NCBI RefSeq assembly: GCF_026343185.1 | Contig: NZ_JAPEMA010000001.1 | Span: 2,914,001-2,978,000 of the forward strand | Direction: 5' to 3' | Origin: Streptomyces sp. NBC_00091 | GTDB lineage: Bacteria > Actinomycetota > Actinomycetes > Streptomycetales > Streptomycetaceae | DNA: 64,000 bases | Shown: positions 7,464-16,526 of the stretch, one piece after another | How positions within the stretch are numbered: position 1 is the first letter of the stretch | Layout: every line of letters starts with the position of its first letter | Notes under the pieces: generated by a model | Told to the model about the DNA's origin: nothing | Databases searched by the model: none | Seen by the model: the letters and a program-made list of their open reading frames with translations, nothing else | Made by a program: the position numbers and the translations under genes

Positions 7464-8816
7464 ATGACCCCTCATGTCACCGGCGCGTCCGTCAAGGCCG
7501 CCGACCGCGCTCACGTCTTCCACTCGTGGTCCGCCCAGGCCCTGATCGACCCGCTGGCCGTCGCCGGCGCCGAGGGCTCGTACTTCTGGGACTACGACGG
7601 GAACCGCTTCCTCGACTTCTCCTCCCAGCTGGTCAACACCAACATCGGCCACCAGCACCCCAAGGTGGTCGCGGCCGTGCAGGAGCAGGCCGCCAGGCTC
7701 TGCACCCTCGCGCCCGGTTTCGCCGTGGACGTCCGCTCCGAGGCCGCACGCCTCATCGCCGAGCGCACCCCCGGGGACCTCGACAAGATCTTCTTCACCA
7801 ACGGCGGCGCCGAGGCCGTGGAGAACGCCGTACGGATGGCCCGGCTGCACACCGGCCGCCAGAAGGTGCTCTCCACCTACCGCTCCTACCACGGGGCCAC
7901 CGCCGCCGCGATCAACCTGACCGGCGACCCGCGCCGCTGGCCCTCGGACACCGCCTCCGCCGGCGTCGTGCACTTCTGGGGGCCCTTCCTCTACCGCTCG
8001 CCCTTCCACGCCACCACCGAGGCCGAGGAGTGCGACCGCGCCCTCGCGCACCTCGCCGACACCCTCGCCTTCGAGGGCCCGCAGAGCGTGGCCGCGATCA
8101 TCCTGGAGTCGGTGCCCGGCACCGCCGGGATCATGACCCCGCCGCCCGGCTACCTGGCGGGCGTCCGCGAGCTCTGCGACCGCTACGGCATCGTCTTCAT
8201 CCTCGACGAGGTCATGTCGGGCTTCGGGCGCACCGGCAAGTGGTTCGCTGCCGAGCACTGGGGCGTCACCCCCGACCTGATCACCTTCGCCAAGGGCGTG
8301 AACAGCGGCTACGTCCCGCTCGGCGGTGTCGCCATCTCCGCCGCCATCGCCGAGACCTTCGCCACCCGCCCCTACCCGGGCGGACTGACGTACTCCGGCC
8401 ACCCGCTGGCCTGCGCCGCCGCCGTCGCGACGATCAACGCGATGGAGGAGGAGGGCATCGTCGAGAACGCCGCCCGCATCGGGGCCGAGGTGATCGCCCC
8501 GGGCCTCGCCGACATCGCCGAGCGGCACCCGTCGGTGGGCGAGGTCCGCGGGCTCGGCACCTTCTGGGCGCTGGAGCTCGTACGGGACAAGGAGACGCGC
8601 GAGCCGCTCGTCCCGTACAACGCCTCGGGCGCCGCGAACGCGCCCATGGCCGAATTCACATCCGCCTGCAAGGCGTCGGGTCTGTGGCCGTTCGTCAACA
8701 TGAACCGGACACACGTCGTCCCCCCGTGCACGGTCACGGAAGCCGAGGCCAAGGAGGGTCTGGCCCTCCTCGACGAGGCGCTGACGGTCGCCGACCGGCA
8801 CACGGTCGGGGCGTGA
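7464..8816 (+). CDS. class III pyridoxal-phosphate aminotransferase
   Basis: A 450-residue fold-type I enzyme. Landmarks are the phosphate-binding [16 protein letters not shown] region (112-127), YRSYHGAT (139-146), the cofactor-binding Asp in [14 protein letters not shown] (245-258) and the Schiff-base Lys277 in [15 protein letters not shown]. It transfers an omega-amino group to a keto acid; the closest family resemblance I recognise is to taurine/beta-alanine-pyruvate type aminotransferases, but the substrate is inference. It is divergent from the DJ-1/MarR pair and is followed 108 bp downstream by a GntR regulator that may control it. Confidence 0.85.
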   Translation: MTPHVTGASVKAADRAHVFHSWSAQALIDPLAVAGAEGSYFWDYDGNRFLDFSSQLVNTNIGHQHPKVVAAVQEQAARLCTLAPGFAVDVRSEAARLIAERTPGDLDKIFFTNGGAEAVENAVRMARLHTGRQKVLSTYRSYHGATAAAINLTGDPRRWPSDTASAGVVHFWGPFLYRSPFHATTEAEECDRALAHLADTLAFEGPQSVAAIILESVPGTAGIMTPPPGYLAGVRELCDRYGIVFILDEVMSGFGRTGKWFAAEHWGVTPDLITFAKGVNSGYVPLGGVAISAAIAETFATRPYPGGLTYSGHPLACAAAVATINAMEEEGIVENAARIGAEVIAPGLADIAERHPSVGEVRGLGTFWALELVRDKETREPLVPYNASGAANAPMAEFTSACKASGLWPFVNMNRTHVVPPCTVTEAEAKEGLALLDEALTVADRHTVGA

Positions 8817-8832
8817 CGGTCCGGATAGCGGG

Positions 8833-8850
8833 CGGTATATCCGCATACCG
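8833..8850 (+). promoter_or_regulatory. CGGTAT(N6)ATACCG palindrome upstream of the GntR gene
   Basis: A perfect 6-bp inverted repeat with a 6-bp spacer overlaps a second palindrome, GCGG(N5)CCGC at 8832-8844. It lies 75 bp upstream of the gntR start and 16 bp after the aminotransferase stop, so it may be a GntR autoregulatory operator. It lacks the T run of a terminator. Confidence 0.45.
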
Positions 8851-8924
8851 GCCGTAGACCGCTCGGTTTCAGCCGCGCTGTCTGGCCTAAGGTGTCCGAA
8901 GATCTATGGAGGAGACGGACCCCT

Positions 8925-9596
8925 ATGCCAGGCAGCCGGAGCGGAGGTGTCACCCGCAACACCCTTCGGCAGCAGATCGCGGACGCGCTGCGTGACGAGG
9001 TGCTCGCGGGGCGTCTGCCGCCCGGGACCGAGTTCACGGTCAAGCAGATCGCCGAGCAGTACGAGGTCTCCGCGACCCCGGTGCGCGAGGCGCTGGTCGA
9101 CCTCTCGGCGCAGGGGCTGCTGGAGTCGGTGCAGCACCGGGGCTTCCGGGTGCGGGTCTTCACCGTCGACGACTTCCGGGGCATGATCGAGGCCCGGACC
9201 CTGATAGTCGACGGGATCTTCCGCCGGCTCGTCGAACGCGGCACCGCGCCCGGTACGGGCGAGCTGCTGGTGTCGGTGCGGCGCCGCGCCGAGGAGGCGC
9301 GCCGGGCCACGCGCAGCGGTTCGCTCGAAGTGCTGATCGGCTACGACCTGCGCTTCTGGCGCGAGCTCAGCGAGCTGGTCGGGAACCGGTACATCTCGGA
9401 GTTCCTGCACCGCATCCGCGTGCAGTGCTGGGTCTTCTCGGTACCCCACCTCCAGGGGGCGCCGGAGCTGCGGACCGCGCTGTGGGACGGGCACAACGAG
9501 CTGGTGGACGCGGTGACGCGTGCCGACGCCGACGAGGTACGGCGCATCGTGCGCGCGTACAACCAGCACGGGCTGGACTGGGCCGCGGGCCTCTGA
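8925..9596 (+). CDS. GntR-family transcriptional regulator (FadR/FCD-like)
   Basis: A 223-residue protein from ATG 8925, chosen because GGAGGAG lies about 10 nt upstream. The N-terminal winged helix TLRQQIADALRDEVLAGRLP ... QIAEQYEVSATPVREALVDLSAQGLL is classical GntR; the rest is an all-helical ligand domain resembling FCD, with acidic and histidine residues (DLRFW, HLQG, GHNEL) that could bind a metal and an organic acid. It follows the aminotransferase on the same strand and may regulate it. The effector is unknown. Confidence 0.87.
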   Translation: MPGSRSGGVTRNTLRQQIADALRDEVLAGRLPPGTEFTVKQIAEQYEVSATPVREALVDLSAQGLLESVQHRGFRVRVFTVDDFRGMIEARTLIVDGIFRRLVERGTAPGTGELLVSVRRRAEEARRATRSGSLEVLIGYDLRFWRELSELVGNRYISEFLHRIRVQCWVFSVPHLQGAPELRTALWDGHNELVDAVTRADADEVRRIVRAYNQHGLDWAAGL

Positions 9597-9613
9597 CGCC
9601 GCCGCCCGCCCGG

Positions 9614-9649
9614 CAGCCCGCCCGGCAGCCCGTCCCGCAGCCCGTCCCG
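9614..9649. repeat. three copies of a 12-bp tandem repeat after gntR
   Basis: CAGCCCG recurs every 12 bp (9614, 9626, 9638), followed by CCCGG or TCCCG. It starts just after the gntR stop and has no apparent secondary structure. Its function is unknown. Confidence 0.6.
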
Positions 9650-9731
9650 CCGGGTTCTGCGCACCCCTTCGCGGAGCGTGTCCGGCGCACTACTCTGGCC
9701 CGATCGGCGGCAACGACTGATCGGAGCCCGC

Positions 9732-10382
9732 GTGGCCTGTGACCTGTGGCTGGTCCCCCTTGTCGACGTGCTGTGCCACAGCCCCGACAACCCCTTCGCG
9801 GAAGAGATCGCCTCGTACGACAAGGCGCTGGGCGAGGCGGGTCTGCCGTCGGTGCCCGTGTTCGCGTACATGCCGGGCCTGAGCGGGGACGTGGCTCCGG
9901 TGGCCGGCTTCGACTACGACGCCCTGCACTTCCTGCGGCGGGCGTACCTGCTGCAGATCTGCGGGCTGCCGGTGACGCCGGTGGACGAGCTGGGCGGGGA
10001 CTACGAGCAGCTGCTGGAGATGTTCGAGCCCACGGCGCAGCAGTCGCACCTGGTGTGGCACTACGACCACGCGGGGGCGTACGTCCCGGTGGACTTCTCG
10101 GCGCCGCTGGCCAACGAGGAGCTGATGGCCGGGGGTGGTCCGCTGGGGTCGGCGCAGGGGCTGCTGCGGGAGCTGGCCTTCGTCGCCCCCGCGATCGGGA
10201 TAGACCCCGGGAACCCGCCCGCCGCGCCGGCGCCGCCCGGGGGGCCGACCTCGCTGGAGGAGCCCGCGGGGCCGATCCCGTACGACGCGAGTCCCTTCGC
10301 GCGGGAGCGGCACGTGTGGCTGGGCCTGCACGCTGCGGCGACGCGCAGCCTCGGCCAGGGCTCCATGATCATCTTCAGCTGA
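9732..10382 (+). CDS. conserved hypothetical protein, Streptomyces type
   Basis: A 216-residue protein from GTG 9732 with GGAG 6 nt upstream. No transmembrane segment or catalytic motif is recognised. The N-terminus (CDLWLVPLVDVLCHSPDNPF) and the aromatic middle (HLVWHYDHAGAYVPVDF) are followed by a Pro/Gly/Ala-rich insert and a conserved-looking C-terminus (HVWLGLHAAATRSLGQGSMIIFS). It looks like a soluble, genus-restricted protein. No function is assigned. The upstream 130 bp hold only the short tandem repeat and a possible promoter. Confidence 0.75.
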   Translation: MACDLWLVPLVDVLCHSPDNPFAEEIASYDKALGEAGLPSVPVFAYMPGLSGDVAPVAGFDYDALHFLRRAYLLQICGLPVTPVDELGGDYEQLLEMFEPTAQQSHLVWHYDHAGAYVPVDFSAPLANEELMAGGGPLGSAQGLLRELAFVAPAIGIDPGNPPAAPAPPGGPTSLEEPAGPIPYDASPFARERHVWLGLHAAATRSLGQGSMIIFS

Positions 10383-10436
10383 CCGGCCCTTCCCGGCGCG
10401 CTGCCCGCGCCGGGGCACCTCCCGGCGGGACGAACG

Positions 10437-11162
10437 TCAGCGGGGCTGCTCCGGAGGCCGCTGGCGGGGCATGTTCGGGCGGGTGCCCGGCGGCAGCGGG
10501 AAGCGGGCCGGGGGGATGCCCGGGTCCGGGCGGGCGGGCCCCCCGGCCAGGGACTGCATCAGCAGCGGCGCCGGACCCGCCCGGAACTCCACCATCCAGT
10601 CGGCCGTCTCCGAGCGCACGAGTTCCGTGACGTCCTCCGAGAACCGGCGCAGCACGGTCAGGCACCGCTCGGCCGCCTCGCTGGCCGTGCCCTCGGTGGG
10701 GCCCAGCACCTCGCGCACGTTCTCCGAGGCCCAGTCGAACTGGAGCGTCTGCAGCCGCCGCTGCACCGCCTGCGCCGTGGCCACGTCCCGCATCCACCCG
10801 GACGTCAGCCCGAAGAACCGGTCGCAGGCCAGGCAGGCCGCGGCCAGCAGCAGGGACAGATAGCCGTACGAGGCCGCGCCCGGCGCCGAGCCCGTCAGCT
10901 CCAGCAGCGGCATCGCGGCGCCCGTGACCGCGCCCACGGCCGCGCCGGCCCGCAGCGCCCGCGCGCCCCGGCGCTTCCAGGCCCGGTCGGACAGATACCA
11001 CTCGGCCGTGCGCAGCGCATCGGCCTCCACCCGCCGGTAGAGCTCGTCGAGCCGCTCGGCGGGCTCGCCCCAGTCCCCGAGAGGGAACGGCCGGCCGGTC
11101 AGGTCGCCGTCCTCTGCGGGATCCCGGGGTGGCCCCTCGGGCTGCATCTCCGGCTGACTCAC
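10437..11162 (-). CDS. SLATT-like two-transmembrane protein
   Basis: A 241-residue protein from GTG 11162 with GAGGGAG upstream; a longer frame to 11366 lacks a ribosome binding site. After a hydrophilic lead there is an amphipathic helix (residues 38-64) and two adjacent transmembrane helices (about 71-90 and 98-117), then a long cytoplasmic helical stretch and a Pro-rich tail. This matches the SLATT/DUF4231 plan, whose members are proposed nucleotide-gated pore effectors in some defence systems. No nucleotide cyclase or SLOG gene is beside it, so here it may have a housekeeping role. It is divergent from ybaB-recR. Confidence 0.7.
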   Translation of the reverse strand: MSQPEMQPEGPPRDPAEDGDLTGRPFPLGDWGEPAERLDELYRRVEADALRTAEWYLSDRAWKRRGARALRAGAAVGAVTGAAMPLLELTGSAPGAASYGYLSLLLAAACLACDRFFGLTSGWMRDVATAQAVQRRLQTLQFDWASENVREVLGPTEGTASEAAERCLTVLRRFSEDVTELVRSETADWMVEFRAGPAPLLMQSLAGGPARPDPGIPPARFPLPPGTRPNMPRQRPPEQPR

Positions 11163-11406
11163 CCGGCACTCCCTCTGCCTGCGCTGACGTGTGGTGCGCG
11201 TGTGCGCAATGGTGCGCATGCTCTTCCTACCTTCGAATGACGCGCGATGGACAACGAATCCCGGGTTTTCCGCTCGCAAGGAGGGCTCCATCAGGTACGC
11301 GCACGCCCCGTCTCTCACCCGAAAGAGTTGGTCCTCCCGGCGTAGGGCGCGGCGCCCGGGGAGCACGTAGGCTCGGATTGACCGAGCCTTCCCCGAAGGC
11401 GTCCCG

Positions 11407-11428
11407 CAGTCATTGCGCAGTCATTGCG
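11407..11428 (+). promoter_or_regulatory. two tandem 11-bp repeats upstream of ybaB
   Basis: CAGTCATTGCG occurs twice head to tail, ending about 20 bp before the ybaB start, and a third partial copy (CAGTATGG) follows. A GGCTCGG/CCGAGCC hairpin lies at 11370-11388. The rest of the 285-bp divergent region toward the SLATT gene has repeated TGCGCA motifs near 11195-11220 and no gene. Confidence 0.4.
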
Positions 11429-11447
11429 CAGTATGGAGTGAGTACCT

Positions 11448-11789
11448 GTGATTCCCGGTGGTGGCCAGCCCAACATGCAGCAGCTGCTCCAGCAGGCCCA
11501 GAAGATGCAGCAGGACCTCGCGGCGGCCCAGGAGGAGCTGGCCCTGGCCGAGGTCGAGGGCCAGGCGGGCGGCGGTCTGGTGAAGGCGACCGTCACCGGT
11601 TCCGGTGACCTGCGCGCCCTGGTCATCGACCCGAAGGCCGTGGACCCGGAGGACACCGAGACCCTCGCCGACCTGGTGGTCGCGGCGGTCCAGGCGGCCA
11701 ACGAGAACGCGCAGGCGCTCCAGCAGCAGAAGCTGGGGCCGCTGGCCCAGGGCCTGGGCGGCGGCGGCATCCCCGGCCTGCCGTTCTAG
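11448..11789 (+). CDS. ybaB: YbaB/EbfC family nucleoid-associated protein
   Basis: A 113-residue protein from GTG 11448. The N-terminal Met/Gln-rich coiled coil ([23 protein letters not shown]) and the central sheet ending [20 protein letters not shown] are characteristic of YbaB/EbfC dimers, which bind DNA loosely and are almost always encoded next to recR. Here recR begins 61 bp downstream, so a repair or recombination-linked role is likely. dnaX, its usual upstream neighbour in many bacteria, is absent at this position. Confidence 0.92.
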   Translation: MIPGGGQPNMQQLLQQAQKMQQDLAAAQEELALAEVEGQAGGGLVKATVTGSGDLRALVIDPKAVDPEDTETLADLVVAAVQAANENAQALQQQKLGPLAQGLGGGGIPGLPF

Positions 11790-11850
11790 CCCCTCCCGCA
11801 CCCATTCGCCCCCACCCCCTCCCGCAGCACCCACGAAAGAAGGCAGTCCG

Positions 11851-12450
11851 TTGTACGAAGGCGTGGTCCAGGACCTGATCGACGAACTGGGCAGGCTGCC
11901 CGGCGTCGGGCCCAAGAGCGCGCAGCGGATCGCCTTCCACATCCTGCAGGCGGAGCCCACCGACGTCCGCCGCCTCGCGCACGCGCTGCTCGAGGTCAAG
12001 GAGAAGGTCCGTTTCTGCGCGGTCTGCGGGAACGTGGCGCAGGAGGAGCGGTGCGGGATCTGCCGTGACCCGCGCCGTGACACCACGGTCATCTGCGTGG
12101 TCGAGGAGTCGAAGGACGTCGTCGCGATCGAGCGGACCCGCGAGTTCCGGGGCAGGTACCACGTCCTCGGCGGAGCGATCAGCCCGATCGAGGGCGTCGG
12201 CCCCGACGACCTGCGCATCCGCGAGCTGCTGGCGCGCCTGGCGGACGGTACGGTCACCGAGCTGATCCTCGCGACCGACCCGAACCTGGAGGGCGAGGCG
12301 ACCGCCACCTACCTCGCCCGCATGATCAAGCCCATGGGCCTGAAGGTCACCCGCCTGGCCAGCGGGCTCCCCGTCGGGGGAGATCTGGAGTACGCGGACG
12401 AGGTCACGCTCGGGCGGGCCTTTGAAGGAAGGCGACTTCTCGATGTCTGA
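11851..12450 (+). CDS. recR: recombination mediator protein RecR
   Basis: A 199-residue protein starting at TTG 11851 ([14 protein letters not shown]), supported by GAAAGAAGG upstream and by the usual RecR N-terminus; longer frames are out-of-register shadows through ybaB. It has a helix-hairpin-helix ([16 protein letters not shown]), the C4 zinc finger [16 protein letters not shown] and a Toprim domain ([14 protein letters not shown] ... [13 protein letters not shown]). RecR works with RecO to load RecA at gaps. Its last 8 nt overlap the ATG of the next gene (ATGTCTGA). Confidence 0.97.
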   Translation: MYEGVVQDLIDELGRLPGVGPKSAQRIAFHILQAEPTDVRRLAHALLEVKEKVRFCAVCGNVAQEERCGICRDPRRDTTVICVVEESKDVVAIERTREFRGRYHVLGGAISPIEGVGPDDLRIRELLARLADGTVTELILATDPNLEGEATATYLARMIKPMGLKVTRLASGLPVGGDLEYADEVTLGRAFEGRRLLDV

Positions 12451-13090
12451 CGCAACGCTGCACGCCCTCGGCCAGGATCCGGACGACTTCGCCGCCTCGA
12501 TCGCGGACCAGATCGAGTCGTTCATCGTCGCGGTCACCGAGGTCGCCAAGGGTGAGGACCCGGACAGCGCGGTGCCCTTCCTCCTCCTGGAGGTCTCCCA
12601 GCTGCTGCTGGCGGGCGGCCGGCTGGGCGCGTACCAGGACGTCCTGCCCGAGGAGCGCTACGAGCCCGACCTGGGCCCGGAGCCGGACGTGGACGACCTG
12701 CGCGAGCGGTTCGCCCTGATGCTGGAGCCGGTCGACGTCTACTCCGAGGTCTTCGACCCCTACGAGCCCCGCAAGGCCCCGGTCGCGCACCGGATCTCCG
12801 ACGACCTGGCCGACGTGGTCGCCGACCTGCGGCACGGGCTCATCCACCACCAGGCGGGCCGGATCACCGAAGCGCTGTGGTGGTGGCAGTTCTCGTACTT
12901 CACCAACTGGGGCCCGACCGCCTCGGCCACGCTGCGCGCGCTCCAGTCGCTGATCGCGCACGTCCGCCTCGACCAGCCGCTGGCGGCCCTCGACGGTCTG
13001 GACACGGACGAGGACATGGCGGAGGACGAGCTCGCGGAGCAGGCGGGCGCGGTCATGGCCGAGGAGCTCGGGCGGCTGGGCCGCAAGTAG
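12443..13090 (+). CDS. DUF5063 family protein
   Basis: A 215-residue acidic protein, started at ATG 12443 with GAAGGAAGG upstream and overlapping the recR stop. It is largely helical, with no signal peptide, no membrane helix and no recognised active site; the [16 protein letters not shown] segment is its most striking part. From memory it belongs to DUF5063, which accompanies recR in actinobacteria. A role in recombination is inferred from context only. Transcription probably ends at the hairpin 23 bp downstream. Confidence 0.82.
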   Translation: MSDATLHALGQDPDDFAASIADQIESFIVAVTEVAKGEDPDSAVPFLLLEVSQLLLAGGRLGAYQDVLPEERYEPDLGPEPDVDDLRERFALMLEPVDVYSEVFDPYEPRKAPVAHRISDDLADVVADLRHGLIHHQAGRITEALWWWQFSYFTNWGPTASATLRALQSLIAHVRLDQPLAALDGLDTDEDMAEDELAEQAGAVMAEELGRLGRK

Positions 13091-13112
13091 CCCCGATGCG
13101 CGTACATTGTTC

Positions 13113-13131
13113 GCGGAGCGAACCGCTCCGC
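13113..13131 (+). terminator. intrinsic terminator after ybaB-recR-DUF5063
   Basis: A perfect 8-bp stem, GCGGAGCG/CGCTCCGC, with a 3-nt loop is followed by TGATCTTTT. A possible -10 for the next operon (TAGACT, 13185-13190) lies downstream. Confidence 0.7.
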
Positions 13132-13226
13132 TGATCTTTTCATCTCATGATGTGGTACGGGGCGGTCGGATCGCGGCCGCTCGTTAGACTGCACCAGCAA
13201 TGAGACGGACCGAGCGAGGAGCGCAC

Positions 13227-14501
13227 GTGGGCCTTGTCGTGCAGAAGTACGGAGGCTCCTCCGTAGCCGATGCCGAGGGCATCAAGCGCGTCGCCAAGCG
13301 GATCGTGGATGCCAAGAAGAACGGCCACCAGGTGGTCGTCGTGGTTTCCGCGATGGGCGACACGACGGACGAGCTGATCGATCTCGCCGAGCAGGTATCC
13401 CCGATGCCTGCCGGGCGTGAATTCGACATGCTGCTGACCGCCGGAGAGCGGATCTCCATGGCCCTGCTGGCCATGGCGATCAAAAACCTGGGCCACGAGG
13501 CCCAGTCGTTCACCGGCAGCCAGGCAGGCGTGATCACCGACTCGGTCCACAACAAAGCGCGCATCATCGATGTGACGCCGGGCCGGATCCGCACCGCGCT
13601 GGACGAGGGCAACATCGCCATCGTCGCCGGCTTCCAGGGTGTGTCCGCGGACTCCAAGGACATCACCACCCTCGGCCGGGGCGGCTCGGACACCACCGCC
13701 GTCGCGCTCGCCGCGGCGCTGGACGCCGAGGTCTGCGAGATCTACACCGACGTCGACGGCGTCTTCACCGCGGACCCCCGCGTCGTGAAGAAGGCCAAGA
13801 AGATCGACTGGATCTCCTCCGAGGACATGCTGGAGCTCGCGGCCTCCGGCTCCAAGGTGCTGCTGCACCGCTGCGTCGAGTACGCCCGCCGCTACAACAT
13901 CCCGATCCACGTGCGCTCGTCCTTCTCCGGACTGCCGGGCACCTGGGTCAGCAACGAGAATCCGCAAGGGGACGCGCAGGTGGAGCACGCCATCATCTCC
14001 GGAGTCGCTCACGACGTCTCCGAAGCCAAGATCACGGTCGTCGGTGTCCCGGACAAGCCGGGCGAGGCCGCGGCGATCTTCCGCGCCATCGCGGACGCCG
14101 AGATCAACATCGACATGATCGTCCAGAACGTGTCGGCCGCGTCCACGGGCCTGACGGACATCTCCTTCACCCTCCCCAAGACCGAGGGCCACAAGGCCAT
14201 CGACGCCCTGGAGAAGGCGAAGGCCCAGATCGGCTTCGACTCGCTGCGCTACGACGACCAGATCGGCAAGATCTCCCTGGTCGGCGCGGGCATGAAGACG
14301 AACCCGGGCGTCACCGCCTCCTTCTTCCAGGCGCTGTCCGACGCGGGCGTCAACATCGAGCTGATCTCCACCTCCGAGATCCGCATCTCGGTCGTGACCC
14401 GCCAGGACGACGTCAACGAGGCCGTACGCGCCGTGCACACGGCCTTCGGCCTGGACTCGGACAGCGACGAGGCCGTCGTCTACGGAGGCACCGGACGATG
14501 A
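13227..14501 (+). CDS. ask: aspartokinase
   Basis: A 424-residue enzyme that phosphorylates aspartate, the entry step to lysine/diaminopimelate, threonine and methionine. GTG 13227 ([18 protein letters not shown]) has CGAGGAG just upstream. It carries the kinase signature [20 protein letters not shown], the [17 protein letters not shown] catalytic loop and [13 protein letters not shown], followed by two C-terminal ACT domains ([16 protein letters not shown] ... [17 protein letters not shown]) that would bind lysine and threonine. It overlaps asd by 4 nt. A second initiation site at 13980 may give a separate beta subunit. Confidence 0.97.
   Translation: MGLVVQKYGGSSVADAEGIKRVAKRIVDAKKNGHQVVVVVSAMGDTTDELIDLAEQVSPMPAGREFDMLLTAGERISMALLAMAIKNLGHEAQSFTGSQAGVITDSVHNKARIIDVTPGRIRTALDEGNIAIVAGFQGVSADSKDITTLGRGGSDTTAVALAAALDAEVCEIYTDVDGVFTADPRVVKKAKKIDWISSEDMLELAASGSKVLLHRCVEYARRYNIPIHVRSSFSGLPGTWVSNENPQGDAQVEHAIISGVAHDVSEAKITVVGVPDKPGEAAAIFRAIADAEINIDMIVQNVSAASTGLTDISFTLPKTEGHKAIDALEKAKAQIGFDSLRYDDQIGKISLVGAGMKTNPGVTASFFQALSDAGVNIELISTSEIRISVVTRQDDVNEAVRAVHTAFGLDSDSDEAVVYGGTGR
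13968..13982 (+). promoter_or_regulatory. internal Shine-Dalgarno and GTG start for an aspartokinase beta subunit
   Basis: AAGGGGA (13966-13972) precedes an in-frame GTG at 13980 by about 8 nt. It lies exactly at the border between the kinase and ACT regions ([20 protein letters not shown]). Corynebacterial lysC genes make a beta subunit from an equivalent internal start, so the same alpha2beta2 arrangement is likely here. Confidence 0.6.
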
Positions 14502-15574
14502 GTCCGCACCGGTCGGCCCCGGCCCCGGCGCTCGCCGTGGTCGGGGCGACCGGAGCGGTCGGCTCGATCCTGCTCCAGATCCTGTCCCAGCGGGCTGACG
14601 TCTGGGGCGACATACGCCTGATCGCCTCCCCGCGCTCGGCCGGCCGCGTGCTGGCCGTCCGCGGCGAGGAGACCGAGGTGCTCGCCCTCTCCGAGGACGC
14701 CTTCGAGGGCCTCGGCGCGGGCGACGTCGTGCTCTTCCTGACCCCGGCCGAGGTATCGGCGCGCTGGGCGCCCGTCGCCACCGCGCGCGGAGCCGTCGTG
14801 GTGGACCAGTCCGCCGCCTTCCGGGAAGACCCCGAGGTGCCCCTGGTGGTGCCCGAGGTGAACGGCCACGCCGTACGCAACCGCCCGCGCGGGATCGTCG
14901 CGGGCCCGGACTGCGTGACCGCCGCGATGATCGCCGCCGTGGGCGCGCTGCACGCCGAGTACGGACTGGCCGAGCTGGCCGTCTCCTCGTACCAGGCCGC
15001 GAGCCGGGCGGGCCGGGCCGGTGCGGAGGCCCTGCGCCGGCAGCTGACCGTGGTCGCCGGGAGCTCCGTGGGGGAGCAGCCCGGGGACGTGCGCCGCGCC
15101 GTGGGCGAGGACACCGGCCCCTTCGCGGCGCCGCTCGCGCTGAACGTGGTGCCCTGGTCCGGTGAGCTGCGCGCTGACGGCTGGTCCTCGCACGAGCTGG
15201 CCGTGCGGGCGGAGACCCGGCGGATCCTGGGGCTGGAATCGCTGCCGATCGCCGTGACCTGCGTACAGGTTCCCGTGGTCACCGGGCATTCCCTGACGGT
15301 CCGGGCCCGCTTCGAGCGGGAGGTGGCCGCGGCGCACGCCCGGGAGATCCTGGAGGCGGCGCCCGGGGTGGTCCTCGTCGACGACCCGGCGGCGGGGGAG
15401 TTCCCCACGCCCGCGGACGCGGCCGGCACCGATCCGGCGTGGGTGGGCCGGCTGCGGGGTTCGCTCGACGACCCGAGGGCCCTGGAGTTCTTCGTATGCG
15501 CGGACAATCTGCGCAAAGGTGCCGCTCTGAATGCCACCCAGATCTCGGAACTGATCGCAGGTGAATTCGCGTAA
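14498..15574 (+). CDS. asd: aspartate-semialdehyde dehydrogenase
   Basis: A 358-residue enzyme that reduces aspartyl phosphate to aspartate semialdehyde with NADPH. The N-terminal dinucleotide fold has [19 protein letters not shown]; the nucleophile cysteine sits in [21 protein letters not shown], and [16 protein letters not shown] holds the catalytic His region. The ATGA overlap with ask shows translational coupling. The cysteine context (PDCVT) differs from the usual NPNCST, which marks it as the divergent actinobacterial subgroup. It may be a second Asd copy of the organism, which this window cannot show. Confidence 0.93.
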   Translation: MSPHRSAPAPALAVVGATGAVGSILLQILSQRADVWGDIRLIASPRSAGRVLAVRGEETEVLALSEDAFEGLGAGDVVLFLTPAEVSARWAPVATARGAVVVDQSAAFREDPEVPLVVPEVNGHAVRNRPRGIVAGPDCVTAAMIAAVGALHAEYGLAELAVSSYQAASRAGRAGAEALRRQLTVVAGSSVGEQPGDVRRAVGEDTGPFAAPLALNVVPWSGELRADGWSSHELAVRAETRRILGLESLPIAVTCVQVPVVTGHSLTVRARFEREVAAAHAREILEAAPGVVLVDDPAAGEFPTPADAAGTDPAWVGRLRGSLDDPRALEFFVCADNLRKGAALNATQISELIAGEFA

Positions 15575-15743
15575 TTCGCTTTGTAGGATCGGTATCGATC
15601 CCTTGATCAAGGTGATGGCCCGACTGCCGCCTGGATGAATAGGGCATTCGGGAAGAGCGGGTACGCATGAAGGCAATAGGGAAATTGCTGAATACTTTGC
15701 CTCGCGCGTACAACCCTGACGGGGGGACGCGTGTCCAACCGGC

Positions 15744-16526
15744 GTGGCAGAGGCACTGTTGGACTTCGCCGTCATACCGGCGCGCACCGGGATCCTTCCC
15801 CCGCGCCGGCGCTCAGGCACGCCCGGCGGCGGCTTCCCTGTGATCGTTCCCGTCCCGCCGGCCAGCGTGCCGCACATAGCGCCGACCCGGGGCGGCCGCG
15901 TGCCCTCGCCCCGCGAGGGCGCGGACACCGCCACGAGCCCGCCGGTGCCCGAGGCCGCCGCGCCTGAGGCCGCCACACCTGAGGCCGCAGCTCCCGCGAC
16001 AGGGGAGGCCGCCGAGCGGCCGGTCGTGGCCGGTACCACCGTCGACCACCTCACCGAGACCTACCGGGCCCACTACCGCTCCCTCCTGGGCCTGGCCGCG
16101 CTGCTCCTCGATGACACCGCCTCCTGCGAGGACGTGGTCCAGGAGGCCTTCATCCGCGTCCACTCGGCCCGCAACCGGGTGCGCGACCGCGACAAAACCC
16201 TGGCCTATCTCCGCCAGACCGTCGTGAACCTCTCGCGCTCCGCGCTGCGCCGCCGCATCCTCGGTCTGAAGCTGCTGTCCAAGCCGATGCCGGACATGGC
16301 CAGCGCGGAGGAGGGGGCGTACGACCGGCTGGAGCGCGACGACCTGATCAAGGCGATGCGCGGACTCCAGCGCCGTCAGCGCGAGGTGCTGGTACTGCGC
16401 TACTTCGCGGACATGACGGAGGTCCAGGTCGCGGAGACGCTCGGGATATCGCTCGGCTCGGTCAAGGCGTACGGATCGCGGGGCATTGCCGCGCTGAGGG
16501 TGGCGATGGAGGCTGCGCAGTCATGA
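15744..16526 (+). CDS. SigE-family ECF RNA polymerase sigma factor
   Basis: The conserved part starts near residue 100 (DHLTETYRAHYRSLLGLAALLLDD, region 2) and runs through CEDVVQEAFIRVHSA (region 2.2-2.4) to region 4 (LQRRQREVLVLRYFADMTEVQVAETLGISLGSVKAYGSRG). It is preceded by an unusual 95-residue Pro/Ala-rich lead. The start is unsure: GTG 15744 has no good ribosome binding site, while GTG 15841 would trim 32 residues, and a GTG at 15731 with GGGGGG upstream lies in another frame. It overlaps the next membrane protein gene by 4 nt, a sigma/anti-sigma arrangement. Confidence 0.88.
   Translation: MAEALLDFAVIPARTGILPPRRRSGTPGGGFPVIVPVPPASVPHIAPTRGGRVPSPREGADTATSPPVPEAAAPEAATPEAAAPATGEAAERPVVAGTTVDHLTETYRAHYRSLLGLAALLLDDTASCEDVVQEAFIRVHSARNRVRDRDKTLAYLRQTVVNLSRSALRRRILGLKLLSKPMPDMASAEEGAYDRLERDDLIKAMRGLQRRQREVLVLRYFADMTEVQVAETLGISLGSVKAYGSRGIAALRVAMEAAQS

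Noticed and set aside
7341..8846. A 501-codon minus-strand frame over the aminotransferase
   Set aside because: Antisense shadow of a well-supported PLP enzyme, with no recognisable motif.
9614..9649. 12-bp tandem repeat as a CRISPR-like array
   Set aside because: The units are contiguous, only three copies are present, there are no spacers, and no cas genes exist in the window.
15731..15967. GTG frame with a GGGGGG lead just before the sigma factor
   Set aside because: It is out of frame with the conserved sigma regions and Arg/Pro-rich; kept only as a note on the uncertain sigma start.
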